Source: a virus
Reading direction: 5' to 3' (one strand)
Virus record (IMG/VR): IMGVR_UViG_3300036850_000163
Span: 1 to 48,134 of that record
DNA: 48,134 nt
Below the pieces are notes generated by a model. The model did not search any database. It saw nothing but the letters and a program-made list of their open reading frames with translations, and was not told the origin of the DNA. Shown here one piece after another: positions 14,472 to 23,906 of this stretch. Positions within the stretch are counted from its first letter, which is position 1. Every line of letters starts with the position of its first letter. The position numbers and the translations under genes were made by a program.

Positions 14472-17400
14472 TCACCCTCCGAGCCGCGTCAGGGACTTCC
14501 TCTTCGACTTCTCGGGGGGCGCCAGGCCAAGCTGGCGGTCGCTGAGCCCGGCCTCGGTCAGGGTCTGGCCGGCCTGGCGGGCCCGGGTCCTCTTCGTCCG
14601 GAGGACAATTCGGTCGATTTCCTTCCGGGTGGAGAGCGGCAGGCCCAGCCAGCGGGCCTCGCCCGCACCTTCGCCGGCCAGTCCCCGTACGGCCTGGGCC
14701 TGGGACCCGTAGCCGATGAGGTCGACGATGGAGCCGACCGTGTCCGGGACGGGAACGGCGGACCCGGTCGGCCCGATGCGGACGTCGTCGCTGATACCCA
14801 GCTCGGGGGCGCCGAGGACGTCGCGCAGGGCAGCCTCCAGGAATGGGTTGAGGGACTGGCCGATGCCCTCCGGCGTGAGGAGGTTCAGGGCGTCGGCAAA
14901 GGGGTTCATCCGCGTGGTGTTGAGCGGGCCGATCGGCGTCTCGATGAGGCCGGCGTAGGCCGCGGGCAGCTCGGTCCCGTAGCGGTCCTGCTGCAGCTCG
15001 CGGTTGAGGTCGCCCAGGGCGTACACGATGCCCGTGATGGCCGGGTTGTCGGCGGCGTAGCGCAGGGTCAGCTTGAGCACGCCCTTCTGCCAGGCGTAGA
15101 ACGGGACGGCGGCGCGTACGAAGGAGCGCTCAAACGGTGACAGGTTGCCGTAGTCCACGAGCGCCTTGTGGGCGTGGATGAGGGCCTCGGTGTCGCTCAT
15201 GGGGGCGCCCATGTCCCGCAGCCCGCCCACCCGCTTCCCTCCGCGCTTGGCCGACAGGTAGGCGGCGACGCGGGCGATGTCGTCCACGACCTCGTTGCCG
15301 CGGGCGAAGCGCTCGACACCGCGGGCGGCCACGTTGCCGATACCGCGCACGGGGCCGGCGGAGGCGCGGAAGGTCTCGCGCAGGGTCGACGGGATGAGGG
15401 TGGTGGTGGTGCCGGTTGCGATCTCCTCGGCGATGCCGCCGGTGATGGCGCCCAGGGCACCCTCGTCGCCGCCGAAGGTGGAGGCCCGCATACCGGCCTT
15501 GGCTCCCCGGTCGCGGAAGTGGGACAGCTTGCCGCCGCGGTACATGCGCCACGCCTGCGCCCAGTCCTTGAGCCCGACGCCGGATGCGGTGGCCATAATC
15601 ATGTTGCCGACCATGTTGTTGACGTACCAGGCCGGGCGCAGGGGGAGGGTCAGAGCGCGCCACGGGTCGGTGATCTTCCGCACCGAGTTGAACGTCCAGT
15701 GGTTGTAGCTCTTGCCGTAGTCGCGGAGGAACTTGTCGATCGACTCCGGGATCATCGACTTGGTCCCGGCGCCGACGGTGATTGCACCCGCGCTCTCGCC
15801 GGTCTGGAGGAAGGAGCGCGTGGCGTCCCACGGCACCCAGCCCTTGGGCAGCGGGCCCTCGGCCGGCACGGGGCGGACGAGCGTGTTCTCCACGTAGTCG
15901 ACCACGGCGTTGGTGTGGGTCTCGTAGACCGAGTCGATGTAGCCGGCGAACAGGCCGGCGATGGAGCGGTCCATCAGCTCCGGGCTGGCGTAGCGGCGGG
16001 AGGCGCGGGCCCCGGCGTCGACCTCCATGCCCAGCTCGCGGCGGCCAAGCTTCATGCCCTCAAAGACGATGCGGCGGACCTGCTGCGGCGACATCTTCGG
16101 GATGTAGGTCGGGTCGAAGCCGTTGGCCCGGGCGTTGGCCACCAGCTCCGTCAGGTTCGTCCCCATCTCGGTCAGGTCCGTTGCCAGGCGCACGTCGCCG
16201 GTCTGCACAGCCTCGTCGACCAGGCTCGTGTAGGCGTGCCAGAGGGGCTGGAGGTGGGCGGGCGTGCGGGTGAGGGACGGGTCGTTCATCGACTCGATGG
16301 CGGCGTTCAGGCTGTCCACGGCCTTCTTGTGGCCGGTGGCGACGACGGCGGCCGTCGCCTCCAGGGTCGCGAGGCGGCTCTGCGTGTTGGCGAACTCCTT
16401 GTCGGCGGCGGCCCGCAGCTTGCCGGTGCGCTCGATGCGGGACGCGGCCCGGCCGAGCTGCCTCCCGCTGGACGCGACAGCGCGGTCGATCTTGGCCTGG
16501 AGCGCGGCCTCGGCGCCGACCCGCGTCACCTCGGAGCCGGGCGGGAAGGTGGCGTCGTACAGGGCGTCCGTCTTCGCCTCCAGACTGCCGGACTCGTGGG
16601 GCAGGCGGAGGCGGTCCTTGTTGACGACGGCGTAGGCGGCGTCGGCGGTCTTGTAACGGTCGGGCTGGGCGCGGTGGCGGGAGACGGCGACGAGATCCTC
16701 GTAGTCGGTGATCTCGTCCAGGTCTTCGGGGATGTGGCGCTCCGGGCGGCCGGCGGCGAGGGCCGCGGCCTCCTCCTTCGCCAGGGCGATGTCGTAGCGC
16801 CGGATCCGAGCGTCGCGGGAGCGGTGGGCGCCGAGGAAGTACTGGGCGACGTCCGGCGACGGGAAGTCGCTGACGAACTCGCCCGTGTCGAAGTCGATGA
16901 TGGAGCCCTGGCCGCGGACGGCGGCAAGCGTGCGGGCCTGCTGCCGGGTCAGCGGGTTCTTGCCGATGCGGTACTGGGTGAGGTCGAACGCCACGCCGCC
17001 GACGTCGTCCACCCACAGGCCGAGGGCCAGGTCGCCGGAGAGGAGGGCCTCCTGGTAGTCGCGGGCGACCTGCGCAACGATCTGGTCGCCGACCGTGGTC
17101 CCGGTGCGGGGGTCCACGACGCGGTTCCACTCGTCCAGGGGCGTGCGCTCCCCGATCTCGCGCACGCCGACGGCATAGCCGTGCGTGTCGCCGCCGGGCA
17201 GGTAGGCGGGCCTGACGACGCGGCCAAGGCCGACGTCGAGGGTGGCGCCGTCCCCGGGGCCGGCGAGGGAGTGGGTGAACTGGCGCAGGGCCGGCCCCCA
17301 GGCCGCCGAGCGGAAGAAGGCGTGGCTCTTGGTCGGCGAGAAGGCGGCGGCGTGCTCGCCGGCCGCGATGGCGGCGTCCGAGGCCTGCACGGCGCGGGAG

Positions 17401-19157
17401 ACGCGGTCGAGGGCGACGGCGTTGCGGACGTTGGCCCGGCCCCGGGCCTCGACCAGCTTGGCCTCGCGGGCGTCGAGACGACGCAGGGTGGAGAGGGCCT
17501 TCATGAACGTGGCCCGCTGCTTGGCCGTCATGATCGGGGCGTCGGTGCCGACGCGCTCCAGGCCCTTCTCCCCGAGGCGCCCGCCCTTGAGCTGGGCGTA
17601 CTGCTTCTCGGCGAACTTGCGGGTGAGCGAGACGGCGTTGTCGAGGGCGGCCTCCAGCTCGGGCGTTCGTAGCGCGGCGGGGATCTCGTACGGGCCGACG
17701 ATGCCGCGCTTGACGAGAACCGAGCGGGGGATGCGGTCGCCGATCTTGGCGAGGAGGCCCTCGACCAGCGGGTTGGCGCGGAGGCGGACGGCGTCGCCGA
17801 ACATCTGGTCTGCAACGTCGGGCAGGATCTCCCCGCCCGAGGCGTCCACGAGCAGGCGGCGGGCGTCGCTGTACACGGCCATGACCTCGGGCGAGCGCAT
17901 GGCGGCGCGGGCGGCGGCGTCGGCGAGGATGGTCTGCTCCCGGGCGACCCGGCGCGACTCGCCCTTCTGGATGCGGCCCTCGATGTTGGCCAGGGCGCGC
18001 TGGACTGTCACCGGCGCGGCCTCTACGCCATGCTGGATCCACGCCGGGATCGGGGCCTGCTGCCGGGCGCGGGCGGCGGCCTCAGCGGGACCGACCTCGG
18101 CCTGGCCACGACCCTTGAGGGCCTCGGGCTCAGCGCGGACCGGCTCGGCGGTGCGGCGGATGCCGGCCAGCTCCTGGGCGGCGCGGGTGCCCTCAGGCAG
18201 GTCGAAGTGCTCGGCCAGCATGGGGCCCTTGGCCAGGGTGGCGTGGAGGGCCTTGGCCCCGTGCCGGCCGAAGAAGGCCTCGTAGGCGGGCTCGGTGAAG
18301 GCCCAGTCGGTCGGGACGGCGGCGGCGTGCTGAGCCTTGACGGCCTTGGCGGCGACGGGCGCGGCCCGCTCGGCTGCCCGCGTGGCGGCGAGGGCGGCGC
18401 GCTCCTGCCGGGTGAGGGTGGCCCCGGCCTCCAGCCGGCCGGCTTCACGCTGTACGGCCTCGGCGGCACGTCCGATGTTGACGACCTGCTCCCCGACGTC
18501 TTCGGCCGCGCGGCCAACCGGGCCCATGCGGGCCGAGACGCGCTCGGCTGCCCGTGTCACGGGGGAGACGACCTTGCGGCCGACGGTGCGGTAGGGGGAG
18601 GCGACCTGATCGGCCAGGCCGGAGACGCGCTCCAGCTTCTGCGCCTTGGCGGTGAGGGCGGCGGCCTGGGAGCCGGCGCCGGCCTTCGCGGCCCCGGTGG
18701 CGGCCCGGGCAGCACCGGCCTTGGCGACCTTGGCCACGACCCCGGCGCCCAGGGCTACGTTGCCGACGTCCTCGATGACGGTTCCCAGGATGCCGGATCC
18801 GCCGGCCCGTTCGAAGGAGTCCCGGACTACATCATCGCCCAGGATCGCGTCGCCCAGGGCCTCGACCGGGTTGTACTTACCCAGGGCGGCGAAGGGCGTG
18901 GACGTCGTGCTGAGCATGGACCCGACCACGGCCTTGCCGAAGACAGCGGCAGGACGGAGGTCGCCGTGCGCCGTGCGGGCACCGATGTGGACCAGGGCGC
19001 CGGGGATGTGGGAGATGTCCGACAGCGCCTTGCCGATGCCCAGCTTGAACCGGCGCTCCTTCTTCTCCTTGTGCTCCTCGGGCTCGGGGGCGGGTGCGGC
19101 TCGCCGGCTCAGACGAGTCAGGGCGCCGGTGCCACCGCCGAGGCGGGTCGTGGCCAC
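14472..19157 (-). CDS. Giant internal/ejection virion protein, 1561 aa
   Basis: Very large, mostly helical protein. The C-terminal third resembles large phage head-to-host proteins: WRALTLPLRPAWYVNNMVGN, then MSDTEALIHAHKALVDYGNL, then SPFERSFVRAAVPFYAWQKG. The N-terminal part is Ala-rich with long coiled segments (ARAATGAAKAGAGSQAAALT). By position after adaptor and nozzle and by size it is the podovirus type of core or ejection protein (role analogous to T7 gp16), delivered into the cell with DNA. It carries TRLGG near its N-terminus and LTRLGG as its last residues. No transglycosylase motif is evident. GTG start. Confidence 0.75.
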   Translation of the reverse strand: MATTRLGGGTGALTRLSRRAAPAPEPEEHKEKKERRFKLGIGKALSDISHIPGALVHIGARTAHGDLRPAAVFGKAVVGSMLSTTSTPFAALGKYNPVEALGDAILGDDVVRDSFERAGGSGILGTVIEDVGNVALGAGVVAKVAKAGAARAATGAAKAGAGSQAAALTAKAQKLERVSGLADQVASPYRTVGRKVVSPVTRAAERVSARMGPVGRAAEDVGEQVVNIGRAAEAVQREAGRLEAGATLTRQERAALAATRAAERAAPVAAKAVKAQHAAAVPTDWAFTEPAYEAFFGRHGAKALHATLAKGPMLAEHFDLPEGTRAAQELAGIRRTAEPVRAEPEALKGRGQAEVGPAEAAARARQQAPIPAWIQHGVEAAPVTVQRALANIEGRIQKGESRRVAREQTILADAAARAAMRSPEVMAVYSDARRLLVDASGGEILPDVADQMFGDAVRLRANPLVEGLLAKIGDRIPRSVLVKRGIVGPYEIPAALRTPELEAALDNAVSLTRKFAEKQYAQLKGGRLGEKGLERVGTDAPIMTAKQRATFMKALSTLRRLDAREAKLVEARGRANVRNAVALDRVSRAVQASDAAIAAGEHAAAFSPTKSHAFFRSAAWGPALRQFTHSLAGPGDGATLDVGLGRVVRPAYLPGGDTHGYAVGVREIGERTPLDEWNRVVDPRTGTTVGDQIVAQVARDYQEALLSGDLALGLWVDDVGGVAFDLTQYRIGKNPLTRQQARTLAAVRGQGSIIDFDTGEFVSDFPSPDVAQYFLGAHRSRDARIRRYDIALAKEEAAALAAGRPERHIPEDLDEITDYEDLVAVSRHRAQPDRYKTADAAYAVVNKDRLRLPHESGSLEAKTDALYDATFPPGSEVTRVGAEAALQAKIDRAVASSGRQLGRAASRIERTGKLRAAADKEFANTQSRLATLEATAAVVATGHKKAVDSLNAAIESMNDPSLTRTPAHLQPLWHAYTSLVDEAVQTGDVRLATDLTEMGTNLTELVANARANGFDPTYIPKMSPQQVRRIVFEGMKLGRRELGMEVDAGARASRRYASPELMDRSIAGLFAGYIDSVYETHTNAVVDYVENTLVRPVPAEGPLPKGWVPWDATRSFLQTGESAGAITVGAGTKSMIPESIDKFLRDYGKSYNHWTFNSVRKITDPWRALTLPLRPAWYVNNMVGNMIMATASGVGLKDWAQAWRMYRGGKLSHFRDRGAKAGMRASTFGGDEGALGAITGGIAEEIATGTTTTLIPSTLRETFRASAGPVRGIGNVAARGVERFARGNEVVDDIARVAAYLSAKRGGKRVGGLRDMGAPMSDTEALIHAHKALVDYGNLSPFERSFVRAAVPFYAWQKGVLKLTLRYAADNPAITGIVYALGDLNRELQQDRYGTELPAAYAGLIETPIGPLNTTRMNPFADALNLLTPEGIGQSLNPFLEAALRDVLGAPELGISDDVRIGPTGSAVPVPDTVGSIVDLIGYGSQAQAVRGLAGEGAGEARWLGLPLSTRKEIDRIVLRTKRTRARQAGQTLTEAGLSDRQLGLAPPEKSKRKSLTRLGG

Positions 19158-19160
19158 GGG

Positions 19161-20540
19161 TTACGCGTCCGCGCCCAGCTCATGGAGGGCGCGCAGGTAG
19201 CGGGCCTTGTCGCCCGGCTTCTTAGCTGCTCGGTACTGGCCCTGCAGCTCGTGGATCTTGCGGTTCTTCTTGGCCACGTCGGCCGCCTTCGGCTTGCCAG
19301 GGGCCGGCTTGCCGGGTGCGGGGGCGGGCTTGCCGGGTGCGGGGGCCGGCTTGCCGGGGGCCCCGCCGAGGCGGGTGAGGCCGAACGTGGCTCCCACAGT
19401 CTCGTCTGGAACCTGATGCTCGGCCAGGAAGATGGAGGCGCTCCGGTCCCATGGCTTGCCGTGCGTGGTCTCCTGGACGAACTTGGCGATCTCCTCGTGC
19501 GTCGGCGGCTTGGAGCGACGGCCCTTGAACTTCTTGGCGAAGGCCTCCTCCAGAGCCCGGTAAGGGCGGTCGCCCTTGATCTTGGCGGCCTCCTCGGGGC
19601 GGCGGCGAAGGAGGATGGCGCCCTTCGACGGGGCGACGGACTGGCCGTACTCGCGGAGGGCGATGTCGTCCTCGTGCTCGTCGGGGGTCTTGGCCGCTGC
19701 CGCCGCCGCATCCTGCGTCTTCTGGTACTCGAAACGCTCTCGTTCGGTGACGTCGCCGGGGGACGGGGCGGCGTTGGCACGGGTGTTGCGGGCGCTGGCC
19801 CCGAACTCGGCGGCCTGGGTGCGGGCACGGGCGTTGAACTCGTCGACGGCGGCCTGGTTGGCTCGGCGCTGCTCGTCCAGACCGCCAAGGTAGCCAAGGC
19901 GGTCCTGGTCGATGGCGCCGAGGCCGGTGCGCTCAACCTCGCCGAGGCGGGCCTGCTCGCGGGCGTTCAGCTCCCCGAAGCCGGCCTCCAGGAGTGGGGC
20001 CTGGCCCTCGAAACCGGAGCGGGCGAGGTTGGCCATGGTGGTCAGGCCACCGACCTCGTTGCCAAGGTTGAGACCGCCGGGCACGTTCGCGCCCTGGAGC
20101 CCCTGGCCAAGGCGGGCGATGTCGGCCAGGATGGGGTTGTAGATGCCCTGGGCCATGGGGGCGATGCGGGCCGCCTGCTGGCCGCCGAAGGCGCGCTGGC
20201 GCTCGGCCTCGGCCCGGCCGGCGGCCACGTTCCCGCGGACCTCTCCCTCACGCCGGCCGAATCCGGCCATGATCTCCGGGTTCGGGTCGTAGCCGCCCAG
20301 GCTCATGAGCGACGGGTTGTAGCCGCTGGGGGCGGAAATCTGCAGGACCGGCTGGCCGGGCAGGCCGGGGGCCGGAGGGGCCGGTGCGGGGGCCGCGGGA
20401 GGCGGTCCACCCATGATGGTGTGCGTGCCGGGCGGGTTGGCGGGGCGCGGGCGAACGGCCCGGCGCTGCGGGGCGGGTGCGGCCGGGCGGGCAGGGGGCC
20501 GGTAGAGGCGGGCGCCGGGGGCGCTGCGGACGGCGGGCAT
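19161..20540 (-). CDS. Probable ejection/internal virion protein, 459 aa
   Basis: Pro/Ala-rich N-terminus with RRAVRP, a helical Gln/Ala/Arg middle (ARTQAAEFGASARNTRANAA), then LTRLGG followed by a run of PAPAPGK repeats and a basic tail (AAKKPGDKARYLRAL). Low-complexity, helical and next to the 1561-aa gene, as expected for a second ejection protein. The LTRLGG element is shared with the 1561-aa protein. ATG overlaps the previous stop. Confidence 0.65.
   Translation of the reverse strand: MPAVRSAPGARLYRPPARPAAPAPQRRAVRPRPANPPGTHTIMGGPPPAAPAPAPPAPGLPGQPVLQISAPSGYNPSLMSLGGYDPNPEIMAGFGRREGEVRGNVAAGRAEAERQRAFGGQQAARIAPMAQGIYNPILADIARLGQGLQGANVPGGLNLGNEVGGLTTMANLARSGFEGQAPLLEAGFGELNAREQARLGEVERTGLGAIDQDRLGYLGGLDEQRRANQAAVDEFNARARTQAAEFGASARNTRANAAPSPGDVTERERFEYQKTQDAAAAAAKTPDEHEDDIALREYGQSVAPSKGAILLRRRPEEAAKIKGDRPYRALEEAFAKKFKGRRSKPPTHEEIAKFVQETTHGKPWDRSASIFLAEHQVPDETVGATFGLTRLGGAPGKPAPAPGKPAPAPGKPAPGKPKAADVAKKNRKIHELQGQYRAAKKPGDKARYLRALHELGADA
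19291..19360 (-). repeat. Tandem 21-bp repeats encoding (PAPAPGK)n
   Basis: In-frame direct repeats of CTTGCCGGGTGCGGGGGC (plus strand) give a Pro/Ala/Gly/Lys linker in the 459-aa protein. Length is likely to vary between relatives. Confidence 0.8.
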
Positions 20541-20890
20541 CAGAACCCTCCAGGGGTGTTGGCGGCGATATCGGCTCGGCCCAGCTTGGCCAAGGAGTAG
20601 GCGGTACCGGTGCCGATGTCACCGTAGTTGCGGAGGTACTGCTCTGAGGCGCGCTGGGCCTTGCGCTGGGTCGCGCCGCTGTAGAAGGCACCCCGGGCGG
20701 CCTGGGACGAGAGAAGGTCCGGCATCTCATAGTTCTGGAAGTCGGACTGCAGGCGCCGGAGCTGCTCGCCCGACTGGCTCGTGATCTGAGCCCGGGCCTC
20801 GGCATTCTCGGCGAGCTGGAACCCGGCCGGCCGGCCCGCGTTGCCGCCGGTCATGGAGTTGAGGAGCGAGATCGGATCCCAGGTAGCCAT
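20540..20890 (-). CDS. Small internal virion-type protein, 116 aa
   Basis: Helical, Gln/Ala/Ser-rich (RAQITSQSGEQLRRLQSDFQ, AARGAFYSGATQRKAQRASE), the first of three genes between adaptor and lysis cluster. The phrase LSSQAARGAFYSG resembles segments of ejection proteins. It has its own leaderless promoter. Suggested ejection protein by position. Confidence 0.65.
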   Translation of the reverse strand: MATWDPISLLNSMTGGNAGRPAGFQLAENAEARAQITSQSGEQLRRLQSDFQNYEMPDLLSSQAARGAFYSGATQRKAQRASEQYLRNYGDIGTGTAYSLAKLGRADIAANTPGGF

Positions 20891-20903
20891 GAGTCAGGCT
20901 ACC
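20888..20903 (-). promoter_or_regulatory. Leaderless promoter GGTAGCCT-GACTC-ATG
   Basis: TAGCCT (plus 20896-20901) five bases before the ATG of the 116-aa gene. The 16-base element GGTAGCCTGACTCATG is identical to that at 24625-24640. A weak -35 (ATGACG) lies 16 bases upstream. Confidence 0.7.
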
Positions 20904-20909
20904 ATACCG

Positions 20910-21539
20910 TCACCAGGCGTCATGAATCTGCGGGTAGGTCTCACCCCGGGAGGCCAGGAGATCGTCCTTCATGCCGCCCAGGAGTTCCTGGAACTTGGCC
21001 TCATGTACCGCGGCCTGGTCCCGGTTGCCGTCGTCGATGTAGGCTCGGGCCAGGGCGCCCTCCAGCAGGATGCCGTGGTACTGCTCCGGGAAGATGGGCT
21101 CACCGGAGGTCAGGTCCGCTGGCCGGGTACGGTACTCAACGTGGAGAGTCGTGGCCGCCGTCGGGTTCGGGTACACCAGGATGCGGTTGGCGCGGATCCG
21201 GTAGTGGGTCGGGTTGCCGGTCTGGGCGGCGGTACCGGGGCCGGAGAAGGCGATCCACATAGCCGCATTCCCGTCGATCGGGAGCAGGGGGTAGTCGTCC
21301 GTCACGTTGTAGATGCCGTCCACGCGCCAGGTGTCGGTGGGCAGGTCCACGCCGGTTGCGGCGGCGGTGACGGAGAGGATCGCACTCTGGTTCTCGGTGA
21401 AGGGCCACCACGGCGACGCGCCGATGACATCATGATACGCGTCGTTCAGGTAGTCGAGCCAAGCGGTGTTGTCGACGACATCCTGGTCCGGATCACGGAA
21501 CCGGGTGCGAAGGCGGCCCTGCATGGCGGAAACGTCCAT
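20910..21539 (-). CDS. Head-tail adaptor (tail tubular protein A-like), 209 aa
   Basis: Starts with helices (MQGRLRTRFRD, WLDYLNDAYHDVIGASPWWPF), then beta-rich THYRIRANRILVYPNP and a C-terminal helical part (GALARAYIDDGNRDQAAVHE). This is the pattern of podovirus gp4/gp11-like adaptors that sit under the portal. It lies directly before the nozzle gene, as in T7-like tails. Confidence 0.78.
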   Translation of the reverse strand: MDVSAMQGRLRTRFRDPDQDVVDNTAWLDYLNDAYHDVIGASPWWPFTENQSAILSVTAAATGVDLPTDTWRVDGIYNVTDDYPLLPIDGNAAMWIAFSGPGTAAQTGNPTHYRIRANRILVYPNPTAATTLHVEYRTRPADLTSGEPIFPEQYHGILLEGALARAYIDDGNRDQAAVHEAKFQELLGGMKDDLLASRGETYPQIHDAW

Positions 21540-21548
21540 GGCGTCCTC

Positions 21549-23195
21549 TCAGGTCAGGGTGTGGATGGGGCGGAGCCCGAAGTCGATGGCCTCGATGTCG
21601 GGGCACCGACCGCCGCCGGTGCCAAGGGCGACGACCTGGATGTCGAGGAACTCGCCCTGGGCCGTGAAGTAGAACCGCAGGGTGTCGGAGACCGTGGTGC
21701 CGCCGGTGTAGGTGAGGGTGCGGTCCTGGCCGCCGACGGTCACGGTGAAGTCCGTGGTCCCGGAGCCGCCGGAGAGGTGGAGGCGGACCTCGCGCATCTC
21801 GGTGCGGCGGCCGGTGCTGTGGCGGATGGGCAGGGAGGTCCAGGTGCCGCGGGTGCCGGCCCAGTTGCCCAGGGCGCCGATGGGGCGGGGGCGGAAGTGG
21901 GTCACGGCGGTGGCACCGGAGAAGGGCAGACACAGGACCCCGGCGGCCCACTGGTTGTTACCGGTCAGCTCACGCTCGGTGGTACGCTTGATGGCCATTG
22001 GCCAGAAGGAGCCGGAGTTGGTCGCATTCCCGTTGGATCCGATGGTGAACCAAGACTGGGTACGGAAGTCGTAGACCCAGACCGTACCGTTCGTGGTTCC
22101 GACGTAGAGCATGTCCTCGTGGAAGGCGATACCGCAGGTGCCGAGGAGCTTCGGGTCGGCGGCGGCCGAGGACTCTTCCGGGATGGAGAACCACTGGTCC
22201 CAGTAGAGCCCTTCCGAGATACGCTGGATGTTGGAGCCGTCGGCGGTCAGGTAGATGCCGTCGCGGGCCGTGAAGGCAGCACCGTAGGGGGTCCAGCAGC
22301 TCTGGGACCCGAGGGTGAGGTTGGGTGTGAACTCCTGGTTGACACGGACGCTGGGGTCCGCGAAGTCGCCCTGGATCAAGACCAGGCCGGAGTACGCGGT
22401 GCCGACCAGGAGGTCCGACGTGGAGACCGGCTGCATGAAGACGATGTCGTTGGGCGTGCGGTCACCCTGGATGCGGAGGAAGTTGGCGGTCGGGAAGAGC
22501 GGGGTGCCGGGAGCGGTGGTGATGTCACGGCCCACGTCGGAGTAGTTGATCTGGAAGGCCCCGGCGGCGAGGATGCGGTTCTGGTGTACGGCGACGGAGG
22601 TGAAGCCCCCACCCTGGGCGCGCTGCACGGCCCTGTCCGCGTTCGTTTGGTCGGAGACGTTGATGGACTGGCTCCAGATGCCGACGTCGCCCTCGCTCGT
22701 GACGTCGCTGGTGGTCAGGTTCCAGACAACGTGGATGGTGCTACCGGGGTTGAGGTAGGTGGCGAACTGGGACGGGTGGCGGAATCCGGCTCCCGCGCCC
22801 CCGGGGCTGCCGTAGTCGAACAGGCGCACCGGAGCGGTGTCATCGGCGAAGTCGGCCCACCGCCAGGCGGTGAACCGGGTACTGGAGGATGCGGAGACGA
22901 CGAAGAGCCCGGCCTGGTCCGGCTCGCGGAGGGACATGCCGATGCTGAGATCGCTCCGGTTGACGAAGATGCCGCCCAGGGAGCAGTACCCGAGGGGGTT
23001 GGCGAACCCGTTCATGCCGGCGCCGACGATGGTCTCGGTGCCCTGGGGGCAGAAGGTCAGGCCGCCGCCCTCGCGGGGGTAGCAGTTGAGCATGACCGAG
23101 GCGGCTTCGGGGGGGCCTTGGCGGGGCGGGTGGTTCCAGATCCCCTTGAACTGGGTGATGGACCTCCACTCCAGGTGGTCGCCGAGCGGGCTCAC
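21549..23195 (-). CDS. Tail nozzle / tail tubular protein B-like, 548 aa
   Basis: GTG at 23195 overlaps the previous stop; the longer frame upstream is rejected because it runs through that gene. All-beta sequence with blade-like segments (LYVGTTNGTVWVYDFRTQSW, SVAVHQNRILAAGAFQINYS, GIYLTADGSNIQRI) typical of podovirus nozzle proteins. Makes the short tail tube together with the adaptor. Confidence 0.75.
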   Translation of the reverse strand: MSPLGDHLEWRSITQFKGIWNHPPRQGPPEAASVMLNCYPREGGGLTFCPQGTETIVGAGMNGFANPLGYCSLGGIFVNRSDLSIGMSLREPDQAGLFVVSASSSTRFTAWRWADFADDTAPVRLFDYGSPGGAGAGFRHPSQFATYLNPGSTIHVVWNLTTSDVTSEGDVGIWSQSINVSDQTNADRAVQRAQGGGFTSVAVHQNRILAAGAFQINYSDVGRDITTAPGTPLFPTANFLRIQGDRTPNDIVFMQPVSTSDLLVGTAYSGLVLIQGDFADPSVRVNQEFTPNLTLGSQSCWTPYGAAFTARDGIYLTADGSNIQRISEGLYWDQWFSIPEESSAAADPKLLGTCGIAFHEDMLYVGTTNGTVWVYDFRTQSWFTIGSNGNATNSGSFWPMAIKRTTERELTGNNQWAAGVLCLPFSGATAVTHFRPRPIGALGNWAGTRGTWTSLPIRHSTGRRTEMREVRLHLSGGSGTTDFTVTVGGQDRTLTYTGGTTVSDTLRFYFTAQGEFLDIQVVALGTGGGRCPDIEAIDFGLRPIHTLT

Positions 23196-23644
23196 GGCTT
23201 GCGGCGCCCCGGGACCGTGAACGAGGTCTTGGCGTGGCCCTGCTTGTCGTGGACCAGGCGGTACGTATCGCGGGCCAGGCGCTCGGTGAGTACGTCCCGG
23301 CGGGCGGCGGCTGCCGCCTCCTCCAGGGCGTCGTTGTGGGCGTCGATCTGGTCGATGATGGAGACGGCGCCCGGACGGCCGAGGCGCATACGGGCGAGGT
23401 CGGCAGGGATCTGGCCGGCCTGGCTCGGGTGCCAATGCCCGATGAGCTGCGTGGTCCCGTCCTCGCAGTAGCGGTAGACCTCCAGCCGGCGCATGGTCTT
23501 GCCGGACTTCCGGTGCGTGACGACGCCGATGCTCAGGCCAAGCCTAGGGTCACCGCCCCACGCGATGCCATCGCCGTCGGTGATCTTCTTGGCCAGCTCA
23601 GTGTACTCGGGGGCGTGGACGCCGCCGTCGGGCTTGTACAGCAT
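23192..23644 (-). CDS. Hypothetical virion-region protein, 150 aa
   Basis: MLYKPDGGVHAPEYTELAKK, a beta part (TMRRLEVYRYCEDG) and a helical basic C-terminus (AAAAARRDVLTERLARDTYR). Unknown. Overlaps the nozzle gene by four bases. Confidence 0.68.
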   Translation of the reverse strand: MLYKPDGGVHAPEYTELAKKITDGDGIAWGGDPRLGLSIGVVTHRKSGKTMRRLEVYRYCEDGTTQLIGHWHPSQAGQIPADLARMRLGRPGAVSIIDQIDAHNDALEEAAAAARRDVLTERLARDTYRLVHDKQGHAKTSFTVPGRRKP

Positions 23645-23775
23645 CAGCGCTCCTTGAGGGCCACAACGGGAAGTATGGGGATGGGGGTGGCCAGCTTGGG
23701 ACCATGCAGCGTGAAGTAGATGAACCGGCCTTCACGGTGCCACTCCACGGCCATAGCCAGGGGTTCTGCCGTCAT
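23644..23775 (-). CDS. Hypothetical protein, 43 aa
   Basis: MTAEPLAMAVEWHREGRFIY and a hydrophobic middle. Ends in ALKER with the same 20-base junction as the next gene upstream (GCCCTCAAGGAGCGCTGATG), where the stop, a ribosome-binding AAGGAG and the next ATG are packed together. Unknown function. Confidence 0.62.
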   Translation of the reverse strand: MTAEPLAMAVEWHREGRFIYFTLHGPKLATPIPILPVVALKER

Positions 23776-23906
23776 CAGCGCTCCTTGAGGGCAAGGCGGC
23801 CGGCGTCGAGGGCGCGGCGCAGGCGGCGGGGTAGGTCGCGGGTGCGGTTGCCGGCGGCCTTGTGCGGCTTGCAGAGCCGGCAAGCTCGGTAGCGGCCCGG
23901 GCGCAT
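23775..23906 (-). CDS. Small basic CRLC protein, 43 aa
   Basis: Arg-rich with CRLCKPH; the end ALDAGRLALKER shares its last five codons and junction with the following gene. Possibly zinc-binding. Unknown. Confidence 0.62.
   Translation of the reverse strand: MRPGRYRACRLCKPHKAAGNRTRDLPRRLRRALDAGRLALKER

Noticed and set aside
15168-17672. Long open frame of over 800 codons on the plus strand opposite the giant late protein
   Set aside because: It is the antisense shadow of a high-GC gene; the encoded sequence is compositionally odd and the minus-strand frame has clear ejection-protein motifs and consistent coupling.
20841-23471. Plus-strand open frame of over 870 codons
   Set aside because: Runs antisense through adaptor, nozzle and neighbours and lacks recognisable domains; a shadow caused by base composition.
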